Program-made: the position numbers and the translations under genes
Shown here: one piece after another, positions 46,963 to 55,276 of the stretch
How positions within the stretch are numbered: the stretch's first letter is position 1
Layout: every line of letters begins with the position of its first letter
Origin: Undibacterium sp. KW1
GTDB lineage: Bacteria; Pseudomonadota; Gammaproteobacteria; Burkholderiales; Burkholderiaceae_D
Assembly: GCF_009937955.1 (NCBI RefSeq)
Contig: NZ_AP018439.1
Location: 3,038,001 to 3,102,000 of the forward strand
DNA: 64,000 nucleotides
Direction of reading: 5' to 3'
The notes under the pieces: model-generated
Database searches by the model: none
Told to the model about the DNA's origin: nothing
What the model saw: the letters and a program-made list of their open reading frames with translations, nothing else

Positions 46963-47451
46963 ATGGCCGTTATTCTGACCACCAACTTCGGTGACATCAA
47001 GATTGAACTGAACGAAGAAAAAGCTCCAAAAACTGTTGCCAATTTCCTGGCCTATGTTGAATCTGGTCACTACAACGGCACGATTTTCCATCGCGTGATT
47101 GACGGTTTCATGATACAAGGCGGCGGTTTTGAGCCAGGCATGAACCAAAAATCCACCAATGCGCCTATCGAAAATGAAGCCAAGAATGGCTTGAAAAACG
47201 AGCGTTATGCATTGGCCATGGCACGTACTGGCGACCCGCACTCAGCTTCTGCACAGTTCTTCATCAACACGGCTAACAATAGCTTCCTTGATTATCCAGG
47301 TCAGGACGGCTGGGGTTACTGCGTATTTGGCAAAGTCGTCGAAGGCACAGATGTTGTTGATAAAATCAAAGGCGTTAAAACTACACGCACTGGCATGTTC
47401 CAGGACGTACCGGTAGAAAACGTCGTGATCGAAAAAACACAGATCGTTTAA
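46963..47451 (+). CDS. ppiB: Cytoplasmic cyclophilin-type peptidyl-prolyl isomerase
   Basis: A 162-residue compact cyclophilin with no signal peptide. It starts [28 protein letters not shown] after a GAAGGA. The catalytic region [22 protein letters not shown] (Arg and Phe of the active site), [42 protein letters not shown] is complete. It lies 35 bp after the exported paralogue, from which it is clearly derived by duplication or which it parented. Confidence 0.96.
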   Translation: MAVILTTNFGDIKIELNEEKAPKTVANFLAYVESGHYNGTIFHRVIDGFMIQGGGFEPGMNQKSTNAPIENEAKNGLKNERYALAMARTGDPHSASAQFFINTANNSFLDYPGQDGWGYCVFGKVVEGTDVVDKIKGVKTTRTGMFQDVPVENVVIEKTQIV

Positions 47452-47478
47452 TCGCCTACGCTCTCACTACCCTATTTC

Positions 47479-48264
47479 ATGATCGCAGACCACAACGCGA
47501 ATCAGACAAAAGCGCAACCTGAACTGGTTGCGCTTTTTGTTTCTGACACACACTTAAATCCTGCCCTGCCCCTCACCACAGTGGCGTTCCTGAGTTTTCT
47601 TAAAAAACAGGCGGTGCAGGCCAAGGCCCTGTATTTGCTGGGTGACTTGTTTGAATACTGGGTGGGCGACGACAATATCGACGATCCCTATAATGCATCC
47701 ATAGTCCATGCACTGCGCAAAGTCCATGATCAGGGCGTACAACTGTACTGGATAGCAGGTAACCGTGACTTTTTGATAGGTCACGATTTTTCTGCAGCGA
47801 CAGGTGCAGTGCTATTGGAAGACCCCACTGTCATTGATTTGACTGGAAAAAAAGTAGTGATTGCTCATGGCGATGCACAATGCACAGATGACCACGCTTA
47901 CATGAAATTTCGTGCGCAAGTGCGGCAAGCGGAGTGGCAAAAGACTTTCCTGGCCATGCCGCTTGATCAGCGCAAAAAAATCATTGAAGGCTTACGCACC
48001 GAAAGCAAGATGGAACAAAAACAGAAATCTGTCGCCATCATGGATGTCAATGCAGATGCGATCGCAGCATTGTTCCAGCAAACAGGTACCAGCACCATGA
48101 TACATGGTCACACCCACAGGCCAGCCATACATAGTAGCGGCGAAAAAACCCGATATGTATTGCCAGATTGGGATTGTGAGGACCAAGACAAGCGAGGCGG
48201 CTGGCTCGCAGCTTACAGCGATGGCAGCATCAAGACTTATAGCTGGGATGGGACCCTGAAATAA
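47479..48264 (+). CDS. lpxH: UDP-2,3-diacylglucosamine diphosphatase LpxH
   Basis: A calcineurin-like phosphoesterase that hydrolyses UDP-2,3-diacylglucosamine to lipid X in lipid A synthesis. The 261-residue protein shows the metal motifs FVSDTHLNPALP, LLGDLFEYWVGDD, IAGNRDFLIG, VVIAHGDAQCTDDHAYM and MIHGHTHRPAIH. The last two give the LpxH signature HGD-x-x-CTDD and HGHTHRP. An N-terminal 16-residue extension precedes the core. It follows ppiB closely (27 bp), a gene order seen in many beta- and gammaproteobacteria. Confidence 0.96.
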   Translation: MIADHNANQTKAQPELVALFVSDTHLNPALPLTTVAFLSFLKKQAVQAKALYLLGDLFEYWVGDDNIDDPYNASIVHALRKVHDQGVQLYWIAGNRDFLIGHDFSAATGAVLLEDPTVIDLTGKKVVIAHGDAQCTDDHAYMKFRAQVRQAEWQKTFLAMPLDQRKKIIEGLRTESKMEQKQKSVAIMDVNADAIAALFQQTGTSTMIHGHTHRPAIHSSGEKTRYVLPDWDCEDQDKRGGWLAAYSDGSIKTYSWDGTLK

Positions 48265-48299
48265 ATCTTTACATAAATGCTTAGATAAATCCTAAGCCA

Positions 48300-48992
48300 T
48301 CAGGCGTTTAAAGTGTCCGAGCGCAAATGACCCGCACTGATGGTCAGGACTCTGCCGCATCTCGCTGCAATCGAAAGATCATGCGTGACCAGCACCAGGG
48401 TTGAGCCACGCTCACGATTCAACGTAAACATCAGGTTGATAATCGCTTCGCCAGTGGCAGCATCCAAACTGCCGGTAGGCTCATCAGCAAACAGTAAAGG
48501 TGGCTCGGTCACGAAAGCGCGCGCCAGTGCCACCCTTTGCTGTTCACCACCGGATAAAAACTTGGGATAATGCCTGAGACGGGAACCGAGTCCGACATGC
48601 TCCAGCATTTTTTCTGCCTTGGCACGTGCCTGCTTGTCACCACGCAATTCCAGTGGCAGCATGACATTTTCCAGCGCATTCAGGTGCATCAATAACTGAA
48701 AGGACTGGAATACAAAACCCAGGTTTTCCTTGCGAAATTGTGCCCTGCCATCCTCGGTCAAATCAAAAATATCCACGCCATCTAGCAAGACCTTGCCTTC
48801 TGTTGGCGTATCCAGACCAGCCAGGATGCCCAGCAGGGTCGATTTACCGGAACCAGAAGCGCCAACAATTGCAAGCGTCTGCCCGGCTTGCGCGGTAAAA
48901 TCTATACCATTCAGGATACTGAGTTCGCCCATGGCGTCCGCTACGCGCTTGCTCAGGTGCTTTACTTCTATTGCCGCTTTGTTTGATTCCAT
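48300..48992 (-). CDS. ABC transporter ATP-binding protein (LolD/YbbA-type)
   Basis: A 230-residue ATPase of the MacB/LolD class. Walker A is IVGASGSGKSTLLGILAGLD, the Q-loop lies in GFVFQSFQLLMHLNALENVMLPLEL, the ABC signature is FLSGGEQQRVALARAFV, and Walker B is LLFADEPTGSLD, followed by the H-loop His in LVTHD. No permease gene sits next to it. Divergent pairing with tesA matches the ybbA-tesA arrangement of enterobacteria. The start codons of the two genes are only 13 bp apart. Confidence 0.93.
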   Translation of the reverse strand: MESNKAAIEVKHLSKRVADAMGELSILNGIDFTAQAGQTLAIVGASGSGKSTLLGILAGLDTPTEGKVLLDGVDIFDLTEDGRAQFRKENLGFVFQSFQLLMHLNALENVMLPLELRGDKQARAKAEKMLEHVGLGSRLRHYPKFLSGGEQQRVALARAFVTEPPLLFADEPTGSLDAATGEAIINLMFTLNRERGSTLVLVTHDLSIAARCGRVLTISAGHLRSDTLNA

Positions 48993-49005
48993 AAGGTCTT
49001 TGCGT

Positions 49006-49674
49006 ATGCTATTTTCTCAATTGTCAGGTCACGTCAGCAGGCTATCGAAACAAGTCCTGATGTTTGTGATGTTTGCCGTCTTTACTGTATTCACATTCAC
49101 TACATTACCTGCTTATTCTGCATCAAAAACCATACTCGTGCTCGGCGACAGTTTATCAGCCGAATATGGCCTGGCACGCGGCAAAGGCTGGGTAACACTG
49201 CTGGAACAAGGATTGCAGCAAAAAAAAATACCTGCCACAGTCATCAACGCCAGCATCAGTGGTGACACCACCAGTGGCGGCAAAGCCAGGTTAGGCACTC
49301 TGCTGGAAAAGCATCATCCAGATGTCGTTATCATCGAGCTTGGTGGCAATGATGCCCTGCGTGGTCTATCACTTAAGGCCTCTGAAGATAATTTCAAGGC
49401 CATGATAGACATGGTAAAGGCGCAGCATAGTAAAGTTTTGTTGGCAGGAATGAGGATACCGCCCAATTATGGGCCAGATTATTCTGAACGCTTCTTTTTC
49501 ATGTATGGAAAACTCGCGAAAGCCAACAAGATTGCCTTAGTCCCATTTCTGCTGGAAGGCATAGCAGAAAAAGAAAGCCTGTTCCAGCCTGACCGCATCC
49601 ACCCGATTGCAGAAGCACACCCGGCCATACTCAATAATGTCTGGCCGCATTTGCTGCCATTGCTCGGCAAATGA
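49006..49674 (+). CDS. tesA: Periplasmic acyl-CoA thioesterase / lysophospholipase TesA
   Basis: A GDSL/SGNH hydrolase. The true start is near 49006 (ATG after an AAGG) or 49060 (MFVMFAVF); a much longer open frame continues upstream through the ATPase gene on the opposite strand and is not real. A signal peptide ends near LPAYSA. The catalytic blocks are TILVLGDSLSAEYGLARGKGW (Ser in block I), Gly in SISGDTTSGG, Asn in ELGGNDALRG and Asp/His in DRIHPIAEAHP. Length about 222 residues. Mature protein would be periplasmic. Confidence 0.95.
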   Translation: MLFSQLSGHVSRLSKQVLMFVMFAVFTVFTFTTLPAYSASKTILVLGDSLSAEYGLARGKGWVTLLEQGLQQKKIPATVINASISGDTTSGGKARLGTLLEKHHPDVVIIELGGNDALRGLSLKASEDNFKAMIDMVKAQHSKVLLAGMRIPPNYGPDYSERFFFMYGKLAKANKIALVPFLLEGIAEKESLFQPDRIHPIAEAHPAILNNVWPHLLPLLGK

Positions 49675-49678
49675 CACC

Positions 49679-50761
49679 ATGAAATATCCCGAACTACTGG
49701 ATTTTCCAGAGGTATTCCAGCAAAGGTCAAAGTTTGACACCATTATCGACGTCCGCAGCCCGGCTGAGTTTGCCGAAGACCATATTGCTGGCGCCATCAA
49801 TTGTCCGGCACTCAACAATGAAGAGCGCATAGTTGTTGGCACCATGTACAAGCAAGTCGGCTCATTCGAAGCCAAGCGCCTGGGTGCGGCCCTGGTAGCC
49901 AAAAACATAGGTCATCACATAGAAAACCTGTTCCAGGACAAACCACGCGACTGGAAACCATTGATTTATTGCTGGCGCGGTGGCAACCGCAGTGGCTCCA
50001 TGGCGCATATCTTTGCAAAAATCGGCTGGCCAGTGACACAACTAAATGGGGGTTACAAAGCCTACCGGCAGTTTGTAAATCAAAGCATCAGCACTATGCC
50101 CGCTCAATTCAACTGGCAAGTTTTATGCGGCCCAACCGGTAGCGGTAAAAGCCGCTGTCTGCACACCCTCACCAGGCTGGGTGCACAAGTACTGGATCTG
50201 GAACAACTGGCCAATCATCGCGGCTCAGTGTTGGGTGACATCCCTGGGCAAGCACAAGCTTCGCAAAAAAAATTCGAGAGCCTGATTTTTGAGCAGCTAC
50301 AACGATTTGATCAGCAAAAAATGATTTTCGTTGAAGCAGAAAGCAAGAAAATTGGCAGACTCAGGGTGCCGGAGAGCCTCATGCATGCCATGCGCGCCTC
50401 GCCCTGCGTTCAACTTTGCCTGCCCATGGAAAAACGTGTAGGGCTATTGGTGGAAGAATATGCGCACTTCATACGCAATGCAGAAAGCCTGGGGCAACAA
50501 CTGGACTTTCTGGCCCCTTTGCATGGCAAGGAAAAAATTTCCCGCTGGAGGCAAATGGCAGAATGCGGCAAACTCACTGAGTTGGTCAAAGAACTGCTGG
50601 AACAACATTATGACCCTGCCTATAGCAAGTCAATTGCAAGAAACTTTGCTGGATATGCTAACGCAAGACGCATTGTTCAAAACGATATAAACGAATCAGA
50701 TTTTCTTGAATCTGCACACCAGATATTGCCTCTGGCAAACCCAGGCATGAATGGCGTTTAA
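49679..50761 (+). CDS. mnmH: tRNA 2-selenouridine / 2-geranylthiouridine synthase
   Basis: This enzyme replaces sulfur with selenium in 2-thiouridine of tRNA wobble positions. The start at 49679 (MKYPELLDFPEVFQQR) is 4 bp after the tesA stop, so coupled. The 360-residue protein has a rhodanese domain with DVRSPAEFAEDHIAGAINCP and active Cys98 in YCWRGGNRSGSMA, followed by a P-loop domain with CGPTGSGKSRCLHTLTRLGAQVLDLE. The selenophosphate synthetase gene is not in this window. A Burkholderiales order tesA-mnmH is plausible. Confidence 0.94.
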   Translation: MKYPELLDFPEVFQQRSKFDTIIDVRSPAEFAEDHIAGAINCPALNNEERIVVGTMYKQVGSFEAKRLGAALVAKNIGHHIENLFQDKPRDWKPLIYCWRGGNRSGSMAHIFAKIGWPVTQLNGGYKAYRQFVNQSISTMPAQFNWQVLCGPTGSGKSRCLHTLTRLGAQVLDLEQLANHRGSVLGDIPGQAQASQKKFESLIFEQLQRFDQQKMIFVEAESKKIGRLRVPESLMHAMRASPCVQLCLPMEKRVGLLVEEYAHFIRNAESLGQQLDFLAPLHGKEKISRWRQMAECGKLTELVKELLEQHYDPAYSKSIARNFAGYANARRIVQNDINESDFLESAHQILPLANPGMNGV

Positions 50762-50775
50762 GCATAGCCGCAGGT

Positions 50776-50919
50776 TCAGCCATCAACGTCATCGACAATT
50801 CTTTGCCCTTCATCTTCCAGGCCATCGAATTGGCGGTGATTGACTGCCCACCAGAATACCGCACCTATGGCGAACACCAGCACCAGACTCAATGGTATCA
50901 GCAAATAAAGTATATCCAT
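50776..50919 (-). CDS. ccoS: cbb3-type cytochrome oxidase assembly protein CcoS
   Basis: A 47-residue protein too short for routine ORF calling: MDILYLLIPLSLVLVFAIG, then a single TM helix and FWWAVNHRQFDGLEDEGQRI. The pattern FxWAVxxxQFDDLExxGxRI is the CcoS signature. It has an AGGA eight bases upstream and starts 23 bp after the CcoI stop codon. CcoS is needed for cbb3-oxidase maturation together with CcoI. The stop is 14 bp from that of the convergent mnmH. Confidence 0.9.
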   Translation of the reverse strand: MDILYLLIPLSLVLVFAIGAVFWWAVNHRQFDGLEDEGQRIVDDVDG

Positions 50920-50942
50920 AATTTCCTGTGTCAGTCTTTTTA

Positions 50943-53189
50943 TCAGTCCTGCATCAGATACACGGGTTGCGGCAATAAATAAAGACGCAGCGCATTTAAC
51001 ACAACGATCAGCGAACTCAGCGACATACCCAGGGCTGCATGCCAGGGTTCAAGCCAGCCGCACATGGCCGCCGGTATGGCCAACAGATTATAAAACACAG
51101 CCCAGGCAAGATTTTCCCGTATCAGTCTATAAGACTTGGCAGCCACCGTCATGCCAAAATCCAGGTCCAGCAGACGATTCGACATCAGCAATACATCACT
51201 GCGTGATTGGGAAATAGGTGCGCCCTGTCCCATTGCCACCGACACGTCTGCCAGCGCCAGCACCGGGCCATCATTCATGCCATCGCCAACCATGACTACT
51301 GTAGCGCCATTGGTCTGGAGTTTTTGTACTATCTCATATTTGCCTGAAGGGCTCAGTCCTGAGTATGCATCCTGAATATCGCATTGCTTAGCAATTTTAT
51401 TGACCACATCTTTCCTGTCGCCAGACAGGAGCATGATTTTCTTGCCCTTGCCTTTCAGGTTCCTGATCGCTTCTGCCGCATCTTCACGCAATATGTCGTC
51501 GAGTGCAAACCAGATGAGATTACCACGCCTGCTCGCCAGCACGCTCAGCGTGCGCCCGGTAAAGCGCTCAGGAACACAGATATCATGAGCATGTACGCCG
51601 CTGGCAAACTCCACACTACCGAGGCGATATACTTCATCTTCGAATTCAGCTTCTATGCCACCACCGGGGACTTCCCTGACGTTGACCAGGTCAACAATAT
51701 CCTGAGGCACGGCATTTTGCGCAAGGTAGTCAGCTATCGCCCGGGCTACAGGATGCGCAGACTGGCAGGACAACGCCATCGCAATTGCGACGCTCCCGCC
51801 CTCTTCATCTGTATTTAGCATTTCCATGACCTGCAATTTGCCCATGGTCAATGTACCAGTTTTATCAAAGACGATATGGGTGGCATTCGCCATGGCTTGT
51901 ATGGCTTTTGATTTCGCCATCAATACACCATTTTTTGCCAGAATACCGATGGCAGCAGACATGACACCCGGCGTTGCGAGAGACAAGGCGCAGGGGCAGG
52001 TCACGACGATGATGCTGATGGCTATCCACAAGGCACGGCCAGCATCTATCTGCCACCAGACTATGCCGCTGACAAACGCCAGCAAAAGAATGATGATCAA
52101 AAAGCGGCTGGCATGTTTGTCAGCCAGCAAAACCAGTGGCGGTTTTTCCAGCGATGCAGACTCCATCATGCCTATCAATGCCGACAATTGCGTCGCTCCA
52201 CCCACTTCTTTTGCCTGCATCACCAGAGCACCGTGAATATTCACTGAGCCCGCCAGCACATGGCTGCCCTTGGTTTTAGTGACGGGCAAAGACTCACCCG
52301 TCATCAAAGCCTCATCACAACTGCTGTCACCGGCGATCACCACGCCATCTGCTGGAATATGTTCGCCAGCAGCGACCATCAAATAATCACCTGCCTGCAA
52401 GGCAGATACATCGACAGTCTCAAGAGCTTGCTGCGGATAGGCCAGAAATCGCTGCGCCATTGCAGGTGACAATTGCGTCAAAATCCGCAATGCAGCGGTA
52501 GTGCGTTTCTGCACTTTTGATTCAATCAGGCGTGCCCCCAACAAGAGAAAAACAAACATGATGGCCGAATCAAAATACACGGCGCCACCATGAAAAGTTG
52601 CCCAGATACTGGCAAAGAAAGTCAGAAGTATCCCCAGGGAAACTGGCACATCCATACCTATGTGGCGATTTTTCAAATCGCGCCAGGCAGAAGAAAAGAA
52701 AGGCAAAGCAGAGAATCCGATCACGGGTACCGCTATGATCATGCTGGCTAGCTTCAGCAGCTTATCGACATCTGGTGTCAAGTCACCATCGACCTGAGGC
52801 ACGGGCACCATGTAGGCAGGAAAGGCATACATCATCACCTGCATCATGGCAAAACCGGCGATAAACAGGCGCCACAGGGCACGTTTGTTTTCTTTTTGCT
52901 CTAGTTCATCTGGAGACTGACTGGCAGGTAAGGCACCGTATCCAAGATCGCTGATGGCAGCGAGGATACGTTTTAGCGTCAGCAAATTGCTATCCCAGGA
53001 AATATCGGCACGATGGCTTGCAGGATTGATTTTAAAAGAAGCGACCCCTGACAGTTGCCTGATGCGAAATTCTATCAATTGCACGCAGGCGGCACAGCGC
53101 ATGCCTGAGAGGTTTAATTTCTCACTGACAAGCTGCGGCTGTTGATCTGCAATGTCCTGGGGTGCCACTGCCTTACCTGAATTTGCCAT
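50943..53189 (-). CDS. ccoI: Copper-translocating P-type ATPase CcoI (ATPase part of a split gene)
   Basis: A P1B-type ATPase that supplies copper to cbb3 cytochrome oxidase. Reading from MANSGKAVAP at 53189 gives about 748 residues: an HMA domain with the metal-binding MRCAACVQLIEF, eight TM helices, the CPC ion-binding motif in VVTCPCALSLATPG, the actuator TGE in MTGESLPVTK, the phospho-site FDKTGTLTMG, HP in SAHPVARAIA and the hinge MVGDGMNDGPVLALADV. The usual N-terminal metal-binding domain of CcoI is missing here and is encoded by the preceding ORF in another frame. The open frame runs to 53312 but that part is a translation of the neighbour in the wrong frame. It is followed by ccoS. 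Confidence 0.9.
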   Translation of the reverse strand: MANSGKAVAPQDIADQQPQLVSEKLNLSGMRCAACVQLIEFRIRQLSGVASFKINPASHRADISWDSNLLTLKRILAAISDLGYGALPASQSPDELEQKENKRALWRLFIAGFAMMQVMMYAFPAYMVPVPQVDGDLTPDVDKLLKLASMIIAVPVIGFSALPFFSSAWRDLKNRHIGMDVPVSLGILLTFFASIWATFHGGAVYFDSAIMFVFLLLGARLIESKVQKRTTAALRILTQLSPAMAQRFLAYPQQALETVDVSALQAGDYLMVAAGEHIPADGVVIAGDSSCDEALMTGESLPVTKTKGSHVLAGSVNIHGALVMQAKEVGGATQLSALIGMMESASLEKPPLVLLADKHASRFLIIILLLAFVSGIVWWQIDAGRALWIAISIIVVTCPCALSLATPGVMSAAIGILAKNGVLMAKSKAIQAMANATHIVFDKTGTLTMGKLQVMEMLNTDEEGGSVAIAMALSCQSAHPVARAIADYLAQNAVPQDIVDLVNVREVPGGGIEAEFEDEVYRLGSVEFASGVHAHDICVPERFTGRTLSVLASRRGNLIWFALDDILREDAAEAIRNLKGKGKKIMLLSGDRKDVVNKIAKQCDIQDAYSGLSPSGKYEIVQKLQTNGATVVMVGDGMNDGPVLALADVSVAMGQGAPISQSRSDVLLMSNRLLDLDFGMTVAAKSYRLIRENLAWAVFYNLLAIPAAMCGWLEPWHAALGMSLSSLIVVLNALRLYLLPQPVYLMQD

Positions 53190-53193
53190 AGAC

Positions 53194-53436
53194 TTACCCG
53201 ACACTGACCTGGCCGACCTTATTTTGCATATATTCATCCACCAGTTTGTTTTGCTCCACGGCACGTAAAACCGCAAGGCAACCATGGCAGCATACTGGCT
53301 GCACGCGGCCATCGAACTGAGTAGTCAATGCATTGCTTTTGCGCATTTTTTCGCCGCAATGAAAACAGTCAATCTTCTCACTTCCTTTTATGGTGAAAAG
53401 TATGGTCTCAAAAAGAGATGAAAATACAAATGCCAT
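53194..53436 (-). CDS. N-terminal metal-binding domain of CcoI as a separate ORF
   Basis: An 80-residue ORF whose second half matches the N-terminal domain found in CcoI/FixI: IDCFHCGEKMRKSNALTTQFDGRVQPVCCHGCLAVLRAVEQNKLVDEYMQ, with two Cys pairs that bind copper. In relatives this is continuous with the HMA domain. Here it stops at TAA (53194-53196), and the next start codon lies 4 bp later in a different frame. A single +1 shift would fuse the two. It is either a real split, translationally coupled, or a frameshifted gene. Confidence 0.75.
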   Translation of the reverse strand: MAFVFSSLFETILFTIKGSEKIDCFHCGEKMRKSNALTTQFDGRVQPVCCHGCLAVLRAVEQNKLVDEYMQNKVGQVSVG

Positions 53437-53540
53437 GATGACTGTTCAGAGGAGTATAAGGATGAAACTGCCTTGATATTACAGGAGGAAAAGCAATGAT
53501 ACTTGACTCAAATCAAGTATCCCAGAGGAAAATGCGCATA

Positions 53541-53573
53541 AAAAAACGGTAGCGTTGCACTACCGTTTTTTTT
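53541..53573. terminator. Strong bidirectional terminator
   Basis: AAAAAACGGTAG (53541-53552) pairs with CTACCGTTTTTT (53560-53571) across a 7-nt loop, with A- and T-runs. It probably ends the sppA-side transcript on the minus strand. Confidence 0.9.
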
Positions 53574-53740
53574 ACTTCATGGATGCTGTGTGGCTACTAT
53601 TATTGCTGCTAACTTAGCGAGGGTTCTTAGAAACCTCAGGTCCGTCGTTCAAACGGATGGGCACTTCACAAATTGTAGACTATCCACTTCATTAATAACC
53701 GGCACACAAGACACCGGAGCTCAAATTCATTCCGCCTTGG

Positions 53741-53760
53741 ATACAAAAAATATTTTGTAT
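53741..53760. promoter_or_regulatory. A/T-rich palindrome
   Basis: ATACAAAAAATATTTTGTAT has 8-bp arms and a 4-nt centre. A ribosome-binding-like AAGGAGG sits just upstream on the minus strand (near 53767-53773). Function unknown; operator or small hairpin are both possible. Confidence 0.35.
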
Positions 53761-53885
53761 ATCGACCTCCTTCTTTTGAACCAGTTACGCCCCTAATATA
53801 TGCCAACTCAATAACGAGTGGAAGAAAAAAATAACTATGCAAGCAGCCAACAGGATTAACAAAATCAACCAAACAAATTAGCTAA

Positions 53886-54869
53886 TTAGCGCATGCTGGG
53901 AGTATTTCCCTTTAATAAGGTAGTTGCCGCACTGCTACCGATGGAAGCACCAAATTTCTTCAGGACACGCTCAGGCAAACCTTCTTTTTGGGTGTAATCA
54001 ACAATGTTTTCTACCTTGATGATATCGCGCGCCACAGAATCCACAGAGCCAAAATCATCTGCCAATCCCATTTGTACCGCTTTGCTGCCTATCCAGAATA
54101 AGCCAGAAAACATTTCCGGCGTTTCTTTCAAACGCTGACCGCGGCCAGCACGTACGGTATCGATGAATTGCTGATGGATTTCATTGAGCATGGTTTGTGA
54201 AAACGCTTTTTGCTTTTCTGTCTGTGGTGAAAACGGGTCCATGAAACCCTTGTTTTCACCTGCTGTCATGAGACGGCGCTCAACACCCAACTTGTCCATC
54301 AGACCGGTAAAGCCAAAGCCATCCATGAGCACGCCTATAGAACCAACCACACTGGCTTTATTGACGAAAATCTTATCTGCAGCCACGGCAATGTAATAGC
54401 CGCCTGAGGCACAAATCTCATCTACCACGACATACAGTTTTTTCTCTGGATATTCTTTGCGCAACCTGCCCATTTCATCATTGATCATGCCAGCCTGCAC
54501 GGGACTGCCGCCGGGGCTATTGATACGAATAACAACTGCCACCGAACCCGGATCAGCAAATGCCCGGTTCAGTGCCGGTATCACTGCGTGTGCGCTACCC
54601 GAGCCTTCAGACTCTATGGTGCCGTCTATTTCTATCAGCGCGGTGTGATGTCCGAGATTTTCCATTTCACCCGTTGCATAATCGCTGAAATAGTAAAATG
54701 CGAATATCACTACCGACAGAAATGCGAACCTGAAAAAGATACTCCAGCGTCGGCGCAGGCGCTGTTCACGTAAGGAATCTGTTGCCAGTTTTTCTAAAAG
54801 CTGTCGTTCCCAGCCAGCTTCTTTTTTATCGCTTTCGCTCACTGGCGAACTCGGAAATTGCTCATTCAT
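53886..54869 (-). CDS. sppA: Signal peptide peptidase SppA (S49 family)
   Basis: A membrane-anchored serine protease that degrades cleaved signal peptides. The 327-residue (short, single-domain) type has an N-terminal TM helix (about 43-62), then ALIEIDGTIESEG, VAVVIRINSPGGSPVQAG and the catalytic region LYVVVDEICASGGYYIAVAADKIFVNKASVVGSIGVLMDGFGF with nucleophile Ser in GSIGVL; the Lys general base lies in the family-conserved region of the neighbouring helix. It is followed (14 bp) by the Rieske gene upstream on the same strand. Confidence 0.94.
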   Translation of the reverse strand: MNEQFPSSPVSESDKKEAGWERQLLEKLATDSLREQRLRRRWSIFFRFAFLSVVIFAFYYFSDYATGEMENLGHHTALIEIDGTIESEGSGSAHAVIPALNRAFADPGSVAVVIRINSPGGSPVQAGMINDEMGRLRKEYPEKKLYVVVDEICASGGYYIAVAADKIFVNKASVVGSIGVLMDGFGFTGLMDKLGVERRLMTAGENKGFMDPFSPQTEKQKAFSQTMLNEIHQQFIDTVRAGRGQRLKETPEMFSGLFWIGSKAVQMGLADDFGSVDSVARDIIKVENIVDYTQKEGLPERVLKKFGASIGSSAATTLLKGNTPSMR

Positions 54870-54883
54870 AATTTTTCCAGAAA

Positions 54884-55249
54884 TCAGGCAATGACAGCTT
54901 GTATATAATCATCGGGATGCCAGTAAATCTGCCCTTCTTCTTCACTGACATGAATTTTTCGCAGGCGACCACCGCGACAAGGGCCGCCAGTACAATAGCC
55001 AGTATCTGGCTGGTAAATCGCGCCATGGGTTGCGCACATGATATATAGGCCGCTGGACTCCAGGAATTCGCCCGGATTCCAGTCCAGCTCCACTGGCACA
55101 TGGGCGCAGCGGTTCAAATAGCCATGTACTGCACCATCATAGCGAATCACAAAACCGACAGCATCGTCACTGCCCGCAGTGACAGGAAAGCGCACGCCCT
55201 TGCCGCCTTCTATCAGTTCATCTGACTTACATACAGAAATTGCCGTCAT
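54884..55249 (-). CDS. Rieske [2Fe-2S] domain protein
   Basis: A 121-residue small Rieske protein. The cluster ligands are Cys-x-His in NRCAHVPVELDW and Cys-x-x-His in YIMCATHGAIYQPDTGYCTGGPCRGG; the second box also has the extra conserved Cys of the family. It resembles NirD- or ferredoxin-component-type proteins but lacks a partner oxygenase gene. It is located between the HAD phosphatase and sppA in the same direction, an order repeatedly seen in Burkholderiales. Confidence 0.87.
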   Translation of the reverse strand: MTAISVCKSDELIEGGKGVRFPVTAGSDDAVGFVIRYDGAVHGYLNRCAHVPVELDWNPGEFLESSGLYIMCATHGAIYQPDTGYCTGGPCRGGRLRKIHVSEEEGQIYWHPDDYIQAVIA

Positions 55250-55276
55250 CTCTACCTCTAATCTGCCTTTTGTGTT

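Larger units (their letters stand above)
53437..53885. other. Intergenic region between ccoI and sppA
   Basis: About 450 bp. It contains a strong bidirectional terminator (53541-53573), an A/T-rich palindrome (53741-53760) and short minus-strand frames between 53574 and 53880 that I could not assign. The first 100 bp should contain the ccoI promoter. The terminator is over 310 bp from the sppA stop, so the stretch between may be an extended 3' UTR, an unrecognised small RNA or a gene remnant. Confidence 0.5.

Noticed and set aside
48279..48297. GCTTAG / CTAAGC hairpin between lpxH and the ABC ATPase
   Set aside because: Six base pairs only and no T-run on either strand.
48730..49005. Upstream extension of the tesA frame
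   Set aside because: It is a shadow of the ABC ATPase gene on the opposite strand; the TesA signal peptide begins near 49006 or 49060.
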